From Undibacter mobilis (GTDB lineage Bacteria > Pseudomonadota > Alphaproteobacteria > Rhizobiales > Xanthobacteraceae): 64,000 bases of DNA. The DNA lies in assembly GCF_003367195.1 (NCBI RefSeq), contig NZ_QRGO01000001.1, positions 2,900,501 to 2,964,500 of the forward strand, in the 5' to 3' direction. Positions within the stretch are counted from its first letter, which is position 1, and each line of letters starts with the position of its first letter. Below the pieces are notes generated by a model. That model was given only the letters and a program-made list of their open reading frames with translations, was not told the origin of the DNA and made no database searches. Of this stretch, positions 36,110 to 44,402 are shown in pieces. Made by a program: the position numbers and the translations under genes.

Positions 36110-37570
36110 TCAAGCTTTGATGTTTACCGGCCTCAACAGGAACGCCGGCAAATGGCTGCCATCCGTATCGGCGGTTTCGCGGCTGGGACGTTCCCGATAA
36201 GGTTGTGACTCTGCGGCTACCGGCGGCGGCGAACTCTCGACGCGCTGCGGCGCGCGCTCCTGCCTGGGCTGTTCCTGCCGGTCGCCACGGCCTTCCTGAC
36301 GTCCGCCTTCGCGGCCACGACCACCACCACTGCGACCTCCGCGGCCGCCGCGTCCACGGCTGGCGCTGCGATCCTGGCCGCCGCGATGGCGCGGGCGACC
36401 ATTGGCGTCGTCGGCGCCGACGACAACCGGCTCGCCCATCCACGGAATGGGAGCCCCGATCAGCTTCTCGATCGTCGCAACCGACTTGGCGTCGAACGGC
36501 GCTACGAGCGAGATCGCAGTGCCGGTCAGGCCAGCACGGCCCGTCCGGCCAATGCGGTGAACGTAATCGTCCGGATGATGGGGAACGTCAAAGTTGAAGA
36601 CATGGCTCACCGCCGGGATGTCGAGGCCGCGGGCGGCGACGTCGGATGCGATCAGCAGCTTGGCATCGCCCTTGCGGAAGGCATCGAGCGCGGCCGTGCG
36701 CGTCGACTGGTCGAGATCGCCATGCAGCGCCACCGCATTGAAGCCGTGCTTCACCAGCGATTTATGCAGCGCCGCGACTTCGAGCTTGCGGTTGCAGAAG
36801 ATGATGGCGTTCTTGAAGTTCTCGGCGGTGTTGATGAGATGGCGCAAGGTCGCGCGCTTCTCGTAATCCTCGCGGCCGACGGCGACCTGCAATTGCGTGA
36901 TCGTGGCGGCGGCGGTGGCGGGCTTCGATACTTCGACGCGCACCGGATTGTGCAGGAAGTTGTCGGCGATGCGCTGGATTTCCGGCGGCATGGTCGCCGT
37001 GAAAAACAAGGTCTGGCGCGTGAAGGGCACCAGTTTGCCGATGCGCTCGATGTCCGGGATGAAGCCCATGTCGAGCATGCGGTCGGCTTCGTCGATGATC
37101 AGGAGTTCACAACCCGAGAGCAAGAGGCGGCCGCGCTCCGAATGATCGAGCAGGCGGCCCGGGGTCGCGATCAGCACATCGACGCCGCGAACGAGCTTGG
37201 TGTCCTGGTCGCCAAAAGAAACGCCGCCGATCAGGAGGGCGACGTTGAGTTTGTGGTTCTTGCCGTATTTCTCGAAGCTTTCATAAACCTGCGCAGCGAG
37301 TTCGCGGGTCGGCTCGAGGATCAGCGTGCGTGGCATGCGGGCCCGCGCGCGGCCTTTCTCGAGCATGGTGATCATCGGCAGGACGAAGGCGGCGGTTTTC
37401 CCGGTGCCCGTCTGCGCGATGCCGAGAACGTCGCGGCGCGCGAGAACGTGGGGAATGGCCTGGGCCTGGATGGGGGTGGGTGTTTTGTAACCGGTCGCTT
37501 CGATAGCGCCGAGAACCTTTTCGGAGAGTCCAAGTTCAGAAAAACTTGTTCCGATTTCAGAAGAGCTCAT
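36110..37570 (-). CDS. rhlE: DEAD-box RNA helicase, RhlE type
   Basis: 486 residues. ATP-dependent RNA unwinding in ribosome assembly, RNA decay or cold adaptation. Motifs in order: Q-motif PTPIQAQAIP, AQTGTGKTAAF (I), PTRELA (Ia), TPGRLLD (Ib), DEAD (II), TATMPP (III, TAT for SAT), IIFCNRK (IV), DVAARGLDIP (V) and HRIGRTGRAG (VI). The C-terminus (about 395-470) is Arg/Gly-rich (SRGRGGRGGRSGGGRGREGG), an RNA-binding tail. In alphaproteobacteria such helicases can join the RNase E degradosome, and rne is in this window but not adjacent. Assignment to RhlE and not another branch is probable, not certain. Confidence 0.92.
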   Translation of the reverse strand: MSSSEIGTSFSELGLSEKVLGAIEATGYKTPTPIQAQAIPHVLARRDVLGIAQTGTGKTAAFVLPMITMLEKGRARARMPRTLILEPTRELAAQVYESFEKYGKNHKLNVALLIGGVSFGDQDTKLVRGVDVLIATPGRLLDHSERGRLLLSGCELLIIDEADRMLDMGFIPDIERIGKLVPFTRQTLFFTATMPPEIQRIADNFLHNPVRVEVSKPATAAATITQLQVAVGREDYEKRATLRHLINTAENFKNAIIFCNRKLEVAALHKSLVKHGFNAVALHGDLDQSTRTAALDAFRKGDAKLLIASDVAARGLDIPAVSHVFNFDVPHHPDDYVHRIGRTGRAGLTGTAISLVAPFDAKSVATIEKLIGAPIPWMGEPVVVGADDANGRPRHRGGQDRSASRGRGGRGGRSGGGRGREGGRQEGRGDRQEQPRQERAPQRVESSPPPVAAESQPYRERPSRETADTDGSHLPAFLLRPVNIKA

Positions 37571-37787
37571 GAAACCTCAAAGGGCGAACAATCGCCAAGC
37601 GCCGCGCCGGACGTAAAACCAGTTGTCAAAACCGGGTACAATGCGCGGGAGCACGGTCGAATCTGATGGGTGCTCGGACCGGCTGCCCGGAACATAGGGT
37701 GGACGGCCGTAAAGTCAATCCTTCCGCAGCGCGGTATGGCTAATTTTGGCTGATTTTTCGGGCTTTTTGCCCTCTGGAGGCTCTGAA

Positions 37788-38489
37788 ATGGCAACTTCGC
37801 TCCCCCTCGTGCTGGTCCCCGGCCTCCTGTGCAGCGCCCGGCTGTATGCCCCTCAGGTCGAAGCGTTGTGGCCGAACGGCCCGGTGACGGTGGCCGATCA
37901 CCGGCGTGACGACGATGTCGCGGCGATCGCCAAGCGCATTCTCGACAATGCGCCGCCGCGCTTCGCGCTCGCCGGCCTGTCGATGGGCGGTTACATCGCC
38001 TTCGCCATGATGCGGCTGGCGCCCGAGCGTATCGACCGCCTCGCGCTGCTCGATACATCGGCGCGGCCCGACACCGAGGAGGGCAAGGCCGGCCGCGAGA
38101 AATTCATCCGCATGGCGCAAGACGGCAAGCTGATGGAGATCGTCGACACGCTGACGCCGAAGTTCCTGCACCGGAACCACGGCGGCGACGAGCGGTTGAA
38201 AGGCATCGTTCGTGCCATGGCGCGCGAGACCGGGGTCGAGGCTTTCGTGAGCCAGGAGAGGGCGATCATGGGGCGGCCGGATTCACGTCCGCTGTTGTCG
38301 TCGATCAAATGCCCGACTTTGGTGCTGGTTGGCGATGGCGATGAACTGACGCCGCCGGAGCTGGCGCGCGAGATCGCCGGCGGCATTGCCGGATCGAAGC
38401 TTGTCATCGTGCCGGACTGCGGGCATCTGTCCACGCTCGAACAGCCGGACGCCGTCAACCAGGCGCTGGCCGCATGGCTCCAATCGTGA
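37788..38489 (+). CDS. Alpha/beta hydrolase
   Basis: 233 residues from ATG 37788, with GGAGG seven bases upstream. It shows VLVPGLLCSARLYAPQ, nucleophile elbow LAGLSMGGYIAF, an acid in VGDGDELTPPE and a catalytic His in CGHLSTLEQP. The profile is close to the pimeloyl-ACP-esterase/3-oxoadipate-lactonase branch, but the substrate is not evident. It is followed at 19 bases by the methyltransferase-like gene, so the two may be co-transcribed. It is divergent from the helicase. Confidence 0.85.
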   Translation: MATSLPLVLVPGLLCSARLYAPQVEALWPNGPVTVADHRRDDDVAAIAKRILDNAPPRFALAGLSMGGYIAFAMMRLAPERIDRLALLDTSARPDTEEGKAGREKFIRMAQDGKLMEIVDTLTPKFLHRNHGGDERLKGIVRAMARETGVEAFVSQERAIMGRPDSRPLLSSIKCPTLVLVGDGDELTPPELAREIAGGIAGSKLVIVPDCGHLSTLEQPDAVNQALAAWLQS

Positions 38490-38508
38490 GCATGGCAAAG
38501 GAAATCGT

Positions 38509-39000
38509 ATGAGCACCGTGCGCGACAATCCCGGCGTCATCGCGCCGCCGCCGCTGATCGCGCTGGCGGTGCTCGTCGCCGGCCTGCTGCTGGACTGGCT
38601 GTTGCCGGCGTACCTGCTGAGCGTGTTGCTGTCCTGGGGCACGCGCATTCTGCTCGGCCTCGAACTGATCGGCGGTGGCGCGGCGCTGATCGTCATCGCC
38701 ATGCGGGCGTTCCGCGCGGCCGGCACGCATGTCGAGCCGTGGAAGCCGTCTACCGCGCTGGTGGCCGGCGGCCTTTACGCTTACGTGCGCAACCCGATCT
38801 ATGTCGGGATGATCCTGATCCTCGCCGGGCTTGCTGTCCTGCTGGCATCGGACTGGATGCTGGTTCTGACCATTGTCGTCTTCATTCCGGCGATCCATTT
38901 CGGCGTCGTGCTGCGCGAGGAGCGCTATCTCGCGGCGAAGTTCGGCGCGCCCTACCGGGGCTATCTGCAAAAAGTACCGCGCTACGGCTGGCCGTTCTGA
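38509..39000 (+). CDS. Isoprenylcysteine carboxyl methyltransferase-family protein
   Basis: 163 residues, ATG 38509 with AAAGGA upstream. Four to five hydrophobic spans and the family core GGLYAYVRNPIYVGMI, EERYLAAKFGAPYRGYLQKV and PRYGW match the ICMT/PEMT superfamily of membrane methyltransferases, which bind S-adenosylmethionine at the R-x-P-x-Y and E-E segments. Bacterial members have varied or unknown substrates (lipids, small thiols, metals). It follows the hydrolase gene in the same direction. Confidence 0.82.
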   Translation: MSTVRDNPGVIAPPPLIALAVLVAGLLLDWLLPAYLLSVLLSWGTRILLGLELIGGGAALIVIAMRAFRAAGTHVEPWKPSTALVAGGLYAYVRNPIYVGMILILAGLAVLLASDWMLVLTIVVFIPAIHFGVVLREERYLAAKFGAPYRGYLQKVPRYGWPF

Positions 39001-39110
39001 GCGCGGCGGCACAGCGCACAAAAAAACTGCGACTTTGATCTGGCGCAGATTGTCGCCGCGCCGGCCGTTGCTATGCTGACCAATCAAGGCGAGTCAGCCG
39101 GAGTCGACGT

Positions 39111-39620
39111 TTGTTCGCAAAATCGTTCGCGGTATTATCGTTGCTGGGCGCGCTTTCCGTCGTCCCGGCCATCGCTGCGACCGATCCTGTGCCTCAGCCG
39201 GACACGCTGGCGACGCCGCAATTCACCGCCGAGCCGGTGTTCCGCGACCTCAATCTGCTGGGTAACTGGGCCGTCGATTGCGACAGACCGGCGTCACCGG
39301 CGAACCCGCACGTCAATGTCAGCGCGCCGGGTGCCGGGCTGATCGTCGAACACCACGACGTCGGCGCGGACTTCGCGCCCAATCTCTATCACGTCGTTGC
39401 CGCGCGCCGCGTCGACAAGCGCGACGTGGAAGTGCGCGCGTTATTCCGCCCCGGCACCGAGAGCGAAGACGCGCAGATTTTGGTGCTGCGCATCGGCAAG
39501 GCGAAGGGCGCCGATACGCGGCGCACCATGTTCAACCGCGGCGAGGATGGCGTGCGCGTGAAGAACGGCGTCGCGGTGCGGAGTGGGGCGAAGACGGCGG
39601 TGTTGAGGAGGTGTGGGTAA
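39111..39620 (+). CDS. Secreted protein, unknown function
   Basis: 169 residues from a TTG with GGAG seven bases upstream. A Sec signal (about residues 1-22, cut after PAIAA) is followed by LLGNWAVDCDRPASPANPH, a lipocalin- or invasion-like opening (G-x-W-x-x-C) seen in small alphaproteobacterial secreted proteins. A second cysteine stands near the end (VLRRCG), and the two may form a disulfide. No enzyme motif is visible. The downstream sequence changes to lower GC, the border of an accessory patch. Confidence 0.72.
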   Translation: MFAKSFAVLSLLGALSVVPAIAATDPVPQPDTLATPQFTAEPVFRDLNLLGNWAVDCDRPASPANPHVNVSAPGAGLIVEHHDVGADFAPNLYHVVAARRVDKRDVEVRALFRPGTESEDAQILVLRIGKAKGADTRRTMFNRGEDGVRVKNGVAVRSGAKTAVLRRCG

Positions 39621-39654
39621 TCAATATGGTTTCTTGATACCGATCGGCGTTGTC

Positions 39655-40437
39655 TTAGGCGTTTTCGGGAACCTCTATATCGTCGTCATCTAATTCGATA
39701 TCGACCCCGCTCGCTGATGGGTCAGATTTGTCGCCTGCGGCGAGTTGTCGTTTAAGCTGCCGTAATGTGTTGATGTAGTAAGCCTCGGCTGCGCGCCAAT
39801 GGCGGAATATCCGACAGCGTATTTTTGAGACAAATACTTGTGGCTCTAAAGCCAAGAACAAAGCAGAGGTCGAAGAGATGCTAGAGAAAATCTCATTCCG
39901 AAGCGCATTGTTTTCCGGGAGGTGTGCAGGGTTGAAGTTCTCGTAGACGAAATTTCGTACAGCCTCCCTGTGGAGACGCCAGTCACGCGCATCAACGCTA
40001 ACTGGTTTGTGATTATGGAAATCTAGAGCCGGTCCGACGTGATTTAAGTGTTTAAATAATTCATGCGTGCCGCGGTCAAACATGGCGCTTGATATGATAA
40101 CGACATCGACGTCGGACGTCTCTGCGAATGTTCGCCCAAACTTGTGTGGTGACGGGCTAAATCCGAGCTTGGCGCTTCCAACGATGCAGACGTCTTGATA
40201 GCCGATCTCGAACCGATCTGCCACCTGCTCTCTAAATATTAAATACTTCATCGGGCTGCTGGCAAAAACAAACGGAACGCCTTCGAGCAAGAAAACTTTG
40301 GCGACTACATCGAAGTTGTCCATTGCCCCCAATAGCGATTTGAGATCGTTGGGTGATAATGAAGTGCTGTTGACTAGAATATCGAGAAGTTTTTTCTGTT
40401 GAGGATCGTTCGCTGGGGGTGTTTGAGTCTTAGTCAC
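39655..40437 (-). CDS. Putative nucleotidyltransferase-fold protein
   Basis: 260 residues from a GTG at 40437 with GAGAGG six bases upstream; an ATG at 40473 has no site. The centre reads VGSAKLGFSPSPHKFGRTF followed by SDVDVVIIS: Gly87-Ser88 and an Asp109-x-Asp111 pair on a hydrophobic strand, the layout of polymerase-beta-type nucleotidyltransferases. The Gly-Ser to Asp gap is longer than in classic members. The C-terminus is basic, then very acidic (DIELDDDDIEVPE). Base composition is lower in GC than the neighbours, a sign of transfer. It is preceded on the same strand by a tiny ParD-tail-like gene. Function unknown; toxin, tRNA-modifying or defence roles are all open. Confidence 0.68.
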   Translation of the reverse strand: MTKTQTPPANDPQQKKLLDILVNSTSLSPNDLKSLLGAMDNFDVVAKVFLLEGVPFVFASSPMKYLIFREQVADRFEIGYQDVCIVGSAKLGFSPSPHKFGRTFAETSDVDVVIISSAMFDRGTHELFKHLNHVGPALDFHNHKPVSVDARDWRLHREAVRNFVYENFNPAHLPENNALRNEIFSSISSTSALFLALEPQVFVSKIRCRIFRHWRAAEAYYINTLRQLKRQLAAGDKSDPSASGVDIELDDDDIEVPENA

Positions 40438-40496
40438 AATCGTCCTCTCGATAACAGGCGCAAGCAGATTCATAAATATAAGTCGGGCTACTGGCC

Positions 40497-40670
40497 CTAA
40501 TTGTCGGGACTTCTTTTTTCATCTGCAAGCCGTTTGCGCGCTTCGGCGCGTAGGGCGGGGAAGTCGGCCTCGTCGGCGCAGCCGCTGGCGATACCGGCAT
40601 CCCAAAGGCTGCGAAAGCGTTCGACATCGCCGTCGTTTAGCATGAGTGGGCGAGTAGATGTGTCCGACAT
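40497..40670 (-). CDS. Tiny protein resembling the ParD antitoxin tail
   Basis: 57 residues, ATG 40670 with GAGG eight bases upstream, ending 60 bases before the nucleotidyltransferase-like gene on the same strand. Its sequence (VERFRSLWDAGIASG, then DFPALRAEARKRLADEK) follows the L-x(2,4)-G-I-x-S-G-x(4,6)-D-F-x-x-L-R-x-x-A-R pattern of the toxin-binding half of ParD-type antitoxins. The ribbon-helix-helix DNA-binding half is absent. It could be an antitoxin for its neighbour, an antitoxin remnant, or a chance open frame. Confidence 0.5.
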   Translation of the reverse strand: MSDTSTRPLMLNDGDVERFRSLWDAGIASGCADEADFPALRAEARKRLADEKRSPDN

Positions 40671-40790
40671 CGTGTCTACCTCATTCTGCTGCCGCCACTC
40701 TCGGACGGCCTTGATCTTTCGACATCAACCGTTTTGCAAAATTCCTCATGGTTTGTGGCCATGAGGTAGTCGTTACTATAATTCAGGTCT

Positions 40791-40937
40791 TTAGTATCCG
40801 AAGAATCTCGACCACAGCGACGGCTGTGAGACAAGGGAAGTGATGACGGCGAGCACTAGGCCGACGGCTATGGGGCCAACGATGAGCGCTTCAAACTTTC
40901 CGTATCTGACGAAAATGGCGTGCTTGGGGTTTTTCAT
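40791..40937 (-). CDS. Small single-span membrane protein
   Basis: 48 residues: MKNPKHAIFVRYGKFEA, then one hydrophobic helix (about residues 17-38, LIVGPIAVGLVLAVITSLVS), then SLWSRFFGY. The positive N-terminus predicts an N-in helix. The ribosome site is weak (GCGAGACA). It lies upstream of, and on the same strand as, the ParD-tail-like and nucleotidyltransferase-like genes. Coding status is uncertain. Confidence 0.42.
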   Translation of the reverse strand: MKNPKHAIFVRYGKFEALIVGPIAVGLVLAVITSLVSQPSLWSRFFGY

Positions 40938-41376
40938 GGCTGTCTCGCGTGCTGTTACTTCGAAAATACGCGAGGACGTTTCTTGAGCAATTTATTTTCG
41001 GCTACGTTGGTCTGAGGGTATGGGTTTGCTTCCTTGGCGGTTTCTGAAATTCCTACCGCCTGCTAAGTAAGTGTTTGATTTGTTGAGCTACTTCTTAAGT
41101 AGCTACGACCTAAGGCGACTGCGGCCTTCTGTTAGAAAGAAACGTCGCCGAAACCCTCTCAAGGCGGCGGTTCCGGGTCCTTGCCGTCACATTCGACGTA
41201 AGCCTCTGGCAGAATTTAGGGAATCCGGAGCGCCGGCGAAGGGTAGCCCCGGCGGAAAATTCCCAATGGGAGCACGTCAGTTTTCTCGGCGTTCGGCTTC
41301 GCTGCGCTCCTCACGATGTATCCGATTGAACGCAGCACTGGGTCCCCGCTTTCGCGGGGACGAACGGAGAGGGGCC
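40938..41376. other. Gene-poor, mixed-composition stretch
   Basis: Low GC up to about 41100 then rising. A 108-codon plus-strand frame (41071-41397) is highly basic, runs into the repeat at 41377 and resembles nothing, so I do not call it. A hairpin GTCCCCGC-TTTC-GCGGGGAC lies at 41342-41361. The stretch could be decayed mobile DNA bordering the accessory patch. Confidence 0.4.
41342..41361. repeat. 8-bp hairpin with TTTC loop
   Basis: GTCCCCGC pairs exactly with GCGGGGAC across TTTC, 15 bases before the first 103-bp repeat. The same apex occurs at 25122-25143. Confidence 0.5.
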
Positions 41377-41479
41377 GTCATTCCGGGACGGCCGTAGGCC
41401 GGACCCGGAATCCAGAAACGGATTCGGAGCTTGCGTCTGGATTCCGGGTTCGCGCGTTTCACGCGCGCCCCGGAATGAC
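41377..41479. repeat. Intergenic palindromic repeat, copy 1 (103 bp)
   Basis: Begins GTCATTCCGGGA and ends with the inverse CCCCGGAATGAC. Inside are ACCCGGAATCCAG and its near inverse CTGGATTCCGGGTT, plus small hairpins (ACGGCCGTAGGCC; GCGCGTTTCACGCGC). It lies at the 3' end of parE, six bases beyond its stop. Same length and plan as copies 2 and 3. Confidence 0.85.
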
Positions 41480-41485
41480 GGGAGA

Positions 41486-43555
41486 TCAAACGTCCAGCAA
41501 CTCCTCTGACGCAAACTCTGCCTTCTCCTGGATGAACTCGAAACGCGCTTCGGCCTTGTTGCCCATCAGGCGCTCGACCGAGCTGGCCGTGGCTTTCTCA
41601 TCGCCTTCGGACAAGGTGACCTTGAGCAGCGTGCGCTTGCTCGGGTCCATGGTCGTTTCTTTGAGCTGCGCCGCCATCATCTCGCCAAGGCCCTTGAAGC
41701 GCGAGACCTCGACCTTGGCATTGGCGTTGAATTCGGTCTTGAGCAGGTGATCCTTGTGGGCGTCATTGCGCGCATAGAAGATCTTGCCGCCGTGCTGCAG
41801 GCGGAACAGGGGCGGCACCGCGAGATAAAGCCGGCCGAGATCGATCAGCTTCGGCATCTGCCGGTAGAAGAACGTGATCAAGAGCGAAGCGATATGCGCG
41901 CCGTCGACGTCGGCGTCGGTCATGATGATGATCTTCTCGTAGCGAAGATCGGCCTCGCTGAAATGCGTGCCGGTGCCGCAGCCGAGCGCCTGAATGAGGT
42001 CGGCGAGCTGCTGGTTTTGCGCCAGCTTGTCCTTGCCGGCGGAGGCGACGTTCAGAATCTTGCCGCGCAATGGCAGCACGGCCTGCGTGCGGCGATCGCG
42101 CGCCTGCTTGGCCGAGCCGCCGGCCGAGTCGCCTTCGACGATGAACAGTTCGGAGCCTTGCTCGGCGGTATTGGAGCAATCGGCGAGCTTGCCGGGCAGG
42201 CGCAGTTTACGCACCGCGGTCTTGCGCGCGTGATCCTTTTCCTGTCGGCGGCGCAGGCGGTCCTCGGCGCGCTCGATGACGAAGTCGAGCAGCTTGTTGG
42301 CCTGCAGCGGGTTGCCCGACAGCCAGTGATCGAACGGATCCTTGATGGCGCCTTCGACGATCTTCTGCGCCGCGGCGGTGGCGAGGCGGTCCTTGGTCTG
42401 GCCCTGGAATTCCGGCTCGCGAATATAGACCGACAGCATCGAACCCGAGCCGACCATGATGTCTTCGCTGGTCACCGGGGCGACGCGTTTTTCCTGGCCG
42501 ATGCGCGCGGCGTGATCTTTCAGGCCGCGGAGCAGGGCAGAGCGCAGACCTGACTCATGCGTGCCGCCATCCGGCGTCGGGATGGTGTTGCAATAGGAAT
42601 TGGTGAAGCCGTCGGCGTCGGCGGTCCACGCCACCGCCCATTCCACCGAGCCGTGCTTGCCGCTCTTGCCCGACGCACCGGAGAAAATATCGGGATGCAC
42701 GAAGGTCGCGCCTTCGAGATTGGCGCGCAGATAGTCGGCAAGACCATTGGCGAAGTGGAAAGTCGCCTGCGGCGGAATGTCGGTGCCTTCGACCAGTGAC
42801 GGATCGCAGGACCAGCGGATTTCGACGCCGCCATAGAGATAGGCCTTGGAGCGCGCCATCTTGAAGACGCGCGCCGGATCGAACGCCGCCTTCTTGCCGA
42901 AGATGTCGGCGTCCGGCTTGAAGCGGATCTTGGTGCCGCGGCGGTTCGGCACGCGGCCGAGCTTTTCCAGTTTGCCCTTCGGCTTGCCGCGCTCGAACAC
43001 CATTTTGTAGAGCTGCTGCTCGCGCGCGACCTCGACCTCAAGCCGCTCGGACAAAGCGTTGGCGACCGAGACGCCGACGCCGTGCAGACCGCCCGACGTC
43101 TCATAGACGTTGGAGTCGAATTTGCCGCCGGCGTGCAGCGTGCACATGATGACTTCGAGCGCCGACTTGTTCTTGAACTTCGGATGCGGATCGACCGGGA
43201 TGCCGCGGCCGTTGTCGTTGACGGTGAGGAAGCCGTCGGTGTCGAGTTCGACCTCGATCCAGTCGGCATGGCCGGCCAGGGCCTCGTCCATCGAGTTGTC
43301 GATGACTTCGGCGAACAGGTGATGCAACGCCTTCTCGTCGGTGCCGCCGATATACATGCCGGGGCGGCGGCGCACCGGTTCCAGACCCTCGAGAACCTCG
43401 ATGTCCTTGGCGCTGTAGCCGCCGTCGCCGGCGCTCGCCTTGGATGGCTTGCGTGCGGATTCCTTCGGCGCGGGGCGGGCGGCGGCCTGACGGGCAGGGG
43501 CCGCGAACAGGTCGTTCTGCTTGCCGGATTTCTTGCTTGCTGCGGATTTGGCCAT
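41486..43555 (-). CDS. parE: DNA topoisomerase IV subunit B
   Basis: 689 residues from ATG 43555 (MAKSAASKKSG). ATPase subunit that, with ParC, separates daughter chromosomes. After a 50-residue Ala/Lys/Pro head come the GHKL ATPase elements (EVIDNSMDEALAGHAD, VNDNGRGIPVD, TSGGLHGVGVSVANALS), the transducer domain and the TOPRIM region (ELFIVEGDSAGGSAKQ, IIIMTDADVDGAHI). Closing residues MGNKAEARFEFIQEKAEF are typical. ParE is favoured over GyrB by GLEPVRRRPGMYIGGTDEKALHH and by its size. The ribosome site is weak. Transcription probably begins in the 200-base gap to the DedA gene. Confidence 0.95.
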   Translation of the reverse strand: MAKSAASKKSGKQNDLFAAPARQAAARPAPKESARKPSKASAGDGGYSAKDIEVLEGLEPVRRRPGMYIGGTDEKALHHLFAEVIDNSMDEALAGHADWIEVELDTDGFLTVNDNGRGIPVDPHPKFKNKSALEVIMCTLHAGGKFDSNVYETSGGLHGVGVSVANALSERLEVEVAREQQLYKMVFERGKPKGKLEKLGRVPNRRGTKIRFKPDADIFGKKAAFDPARVFKMARSKAYLYGGVEIRWSCDPSLVEGTDIPPQATFHFANGLADYLRANLEGATFVHPDIFSGASGKSGKHGSVEWAVAWTADADGFTNSYCNTIPTPDGGTHESGLRSALLRGLKDHAARIGQEKRVAPVTSEDIMVGSGSMLSVYIREPEFQGQTKDRLATAAAQKIVEGAIKDPFDHWLSGNPLQANKLLDFVIERAEDRLRRRQEKDHARKTAVRKLRLPGKLADCSNTAEQGSELFIVEGDSAGGSAKQARDRRTQAVLPLRGKILNVASAGKDKLAQNQQLADLIQALGCGTGTHFSEADLRYEKIIIMTDADVDGAHIASLLITFFYRQMPKLIDLGRLYLAVPPLFRLQHGGKIFYARNDAHKDHLLKTEFNANAKVEVSRFKGLGEMMAAQLKETTMDPSKRTLLKVTLSEGDEKATASSVERLMGNKAEARFEFIQEKAEFASEELLDV

Positions 43556-43757
43556 AGTTACAAGACGTTCGTTGTAGGACTTCGCGGATCGGATGAGGAA
43601 AACAGGCCGGACACATAGGCGTTCGGCGAATCGTTTGTCAGCGACTATGCCATGGCCAAGCTTCATTGGCCTGCCTTGGGGTCTAAACCAAGGCGGCGGC
43701 CGGGAACCTTGTGTCGCACTGGCGGCGTCCCGGGGGCCGCGCTAGATGAACCTCTGA

Positions 43758-44288
43758 ATGGACTTCCAAAGCATCATTGAAGGGATTGTCGCCTTCGCGC
43801 GCGAAAACGCGGCGTGGGCGCCGCCAATCATGTTCGTACTCGCCTTCGGCGAGTCGCTGGCTTTCGTCTCATTGCTGTTGCCGGCCTGGGGCGCGCTGGT
43901 GGCGCTCGGCGCGTTGATCGGCAGCAGCGGCATCAGCTTCTGGCCGGTATGGGTCGCGGCTGCGCTGGGCGCGGCGCTGGGCGATTGGTTGTCCTACTGG
44001 ATCGGGCAGAAGCTCGAATACCGGGTGCAGCATATCTGGCCGCTGTCGCGTCACCCCGACCTGATCCCGCGCGGCGAGCGGTTCATGCGCAAATGGGGCG
44101 TGCCGGGCATTTTCATCGGCCGGTTCTTTGGCCCGCTGCGCGCCTCGGTGCCGCTGATCGCCGGCATTTTCGAAATGCCGTTCTGGACGTTCCAGTTCGC
44201 CAATGTCGCCTCGGCTTTCGTCTGGGCGGCGGTGTTGCTGACACTAGGCGACGGCATCTCCCGGTTGTTGTCGCTGTGGCCATGGTAA
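43758..44288 (+). CDS. DedA-family membrane protein
   Basis: 176 residues with four or five spans. Family marks are FGESLAFVSLLLPAWGALVALG (re-entrant E-x(3)-P region), LGDWLSYWIGQKL (G-D-x(3)-Y-x-I-G) and FIGRFFGPLRASVPLIAG (F-x-G-R-F-x-G-x-x-R). DedA proteins are needed for envelope integrity and proton-motive-force balance, and several members recycle undecaprenyl phosphate or phospholipid across the membrane. Which one this is cannot be told. The ribosome site is poor. Confidence 0.9.
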   Translation: MDFQSIIEGIVAFARENAAWAPPIMFVLAFGESLAFVSLLLPAWGALVALGALIGSSGISFWPVWVAAALGAALGDWLSYWIGQKLEYRVQHIWPLSRHPDLIPRGERFMRKWGVPGIFIGRFFGPLRASVPLIAGIFEMPFWTFQFANVASAFVWAAVLLTLGDGISRLLSLWPW

Positions 44289-44402
44289 CGAGGCCGTGAC
44301 CGGGGTGCGGCGTATGGCGCAGGAATAGCGCTGGCGGCGTGGTGTTAGCTTGTCAGCCGGCGCCCTCGTGCGGCGCCCATACAGTTTTCCATGGAGATCA
44401 GG

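Noticed and set aside
39655..40437. CBASS-type cyclic nucleotide synthase
   Set aside because: The Gly-Ser to Asp spacing and surrounding motif differ from CD-NTases, and no effector, E1/E2 or HORMA genes are adjacent.
41071..41397. 108-codon basic open frame
   Set aside because: No ribosome site or recognisable domain, and it runs into the repeat element.
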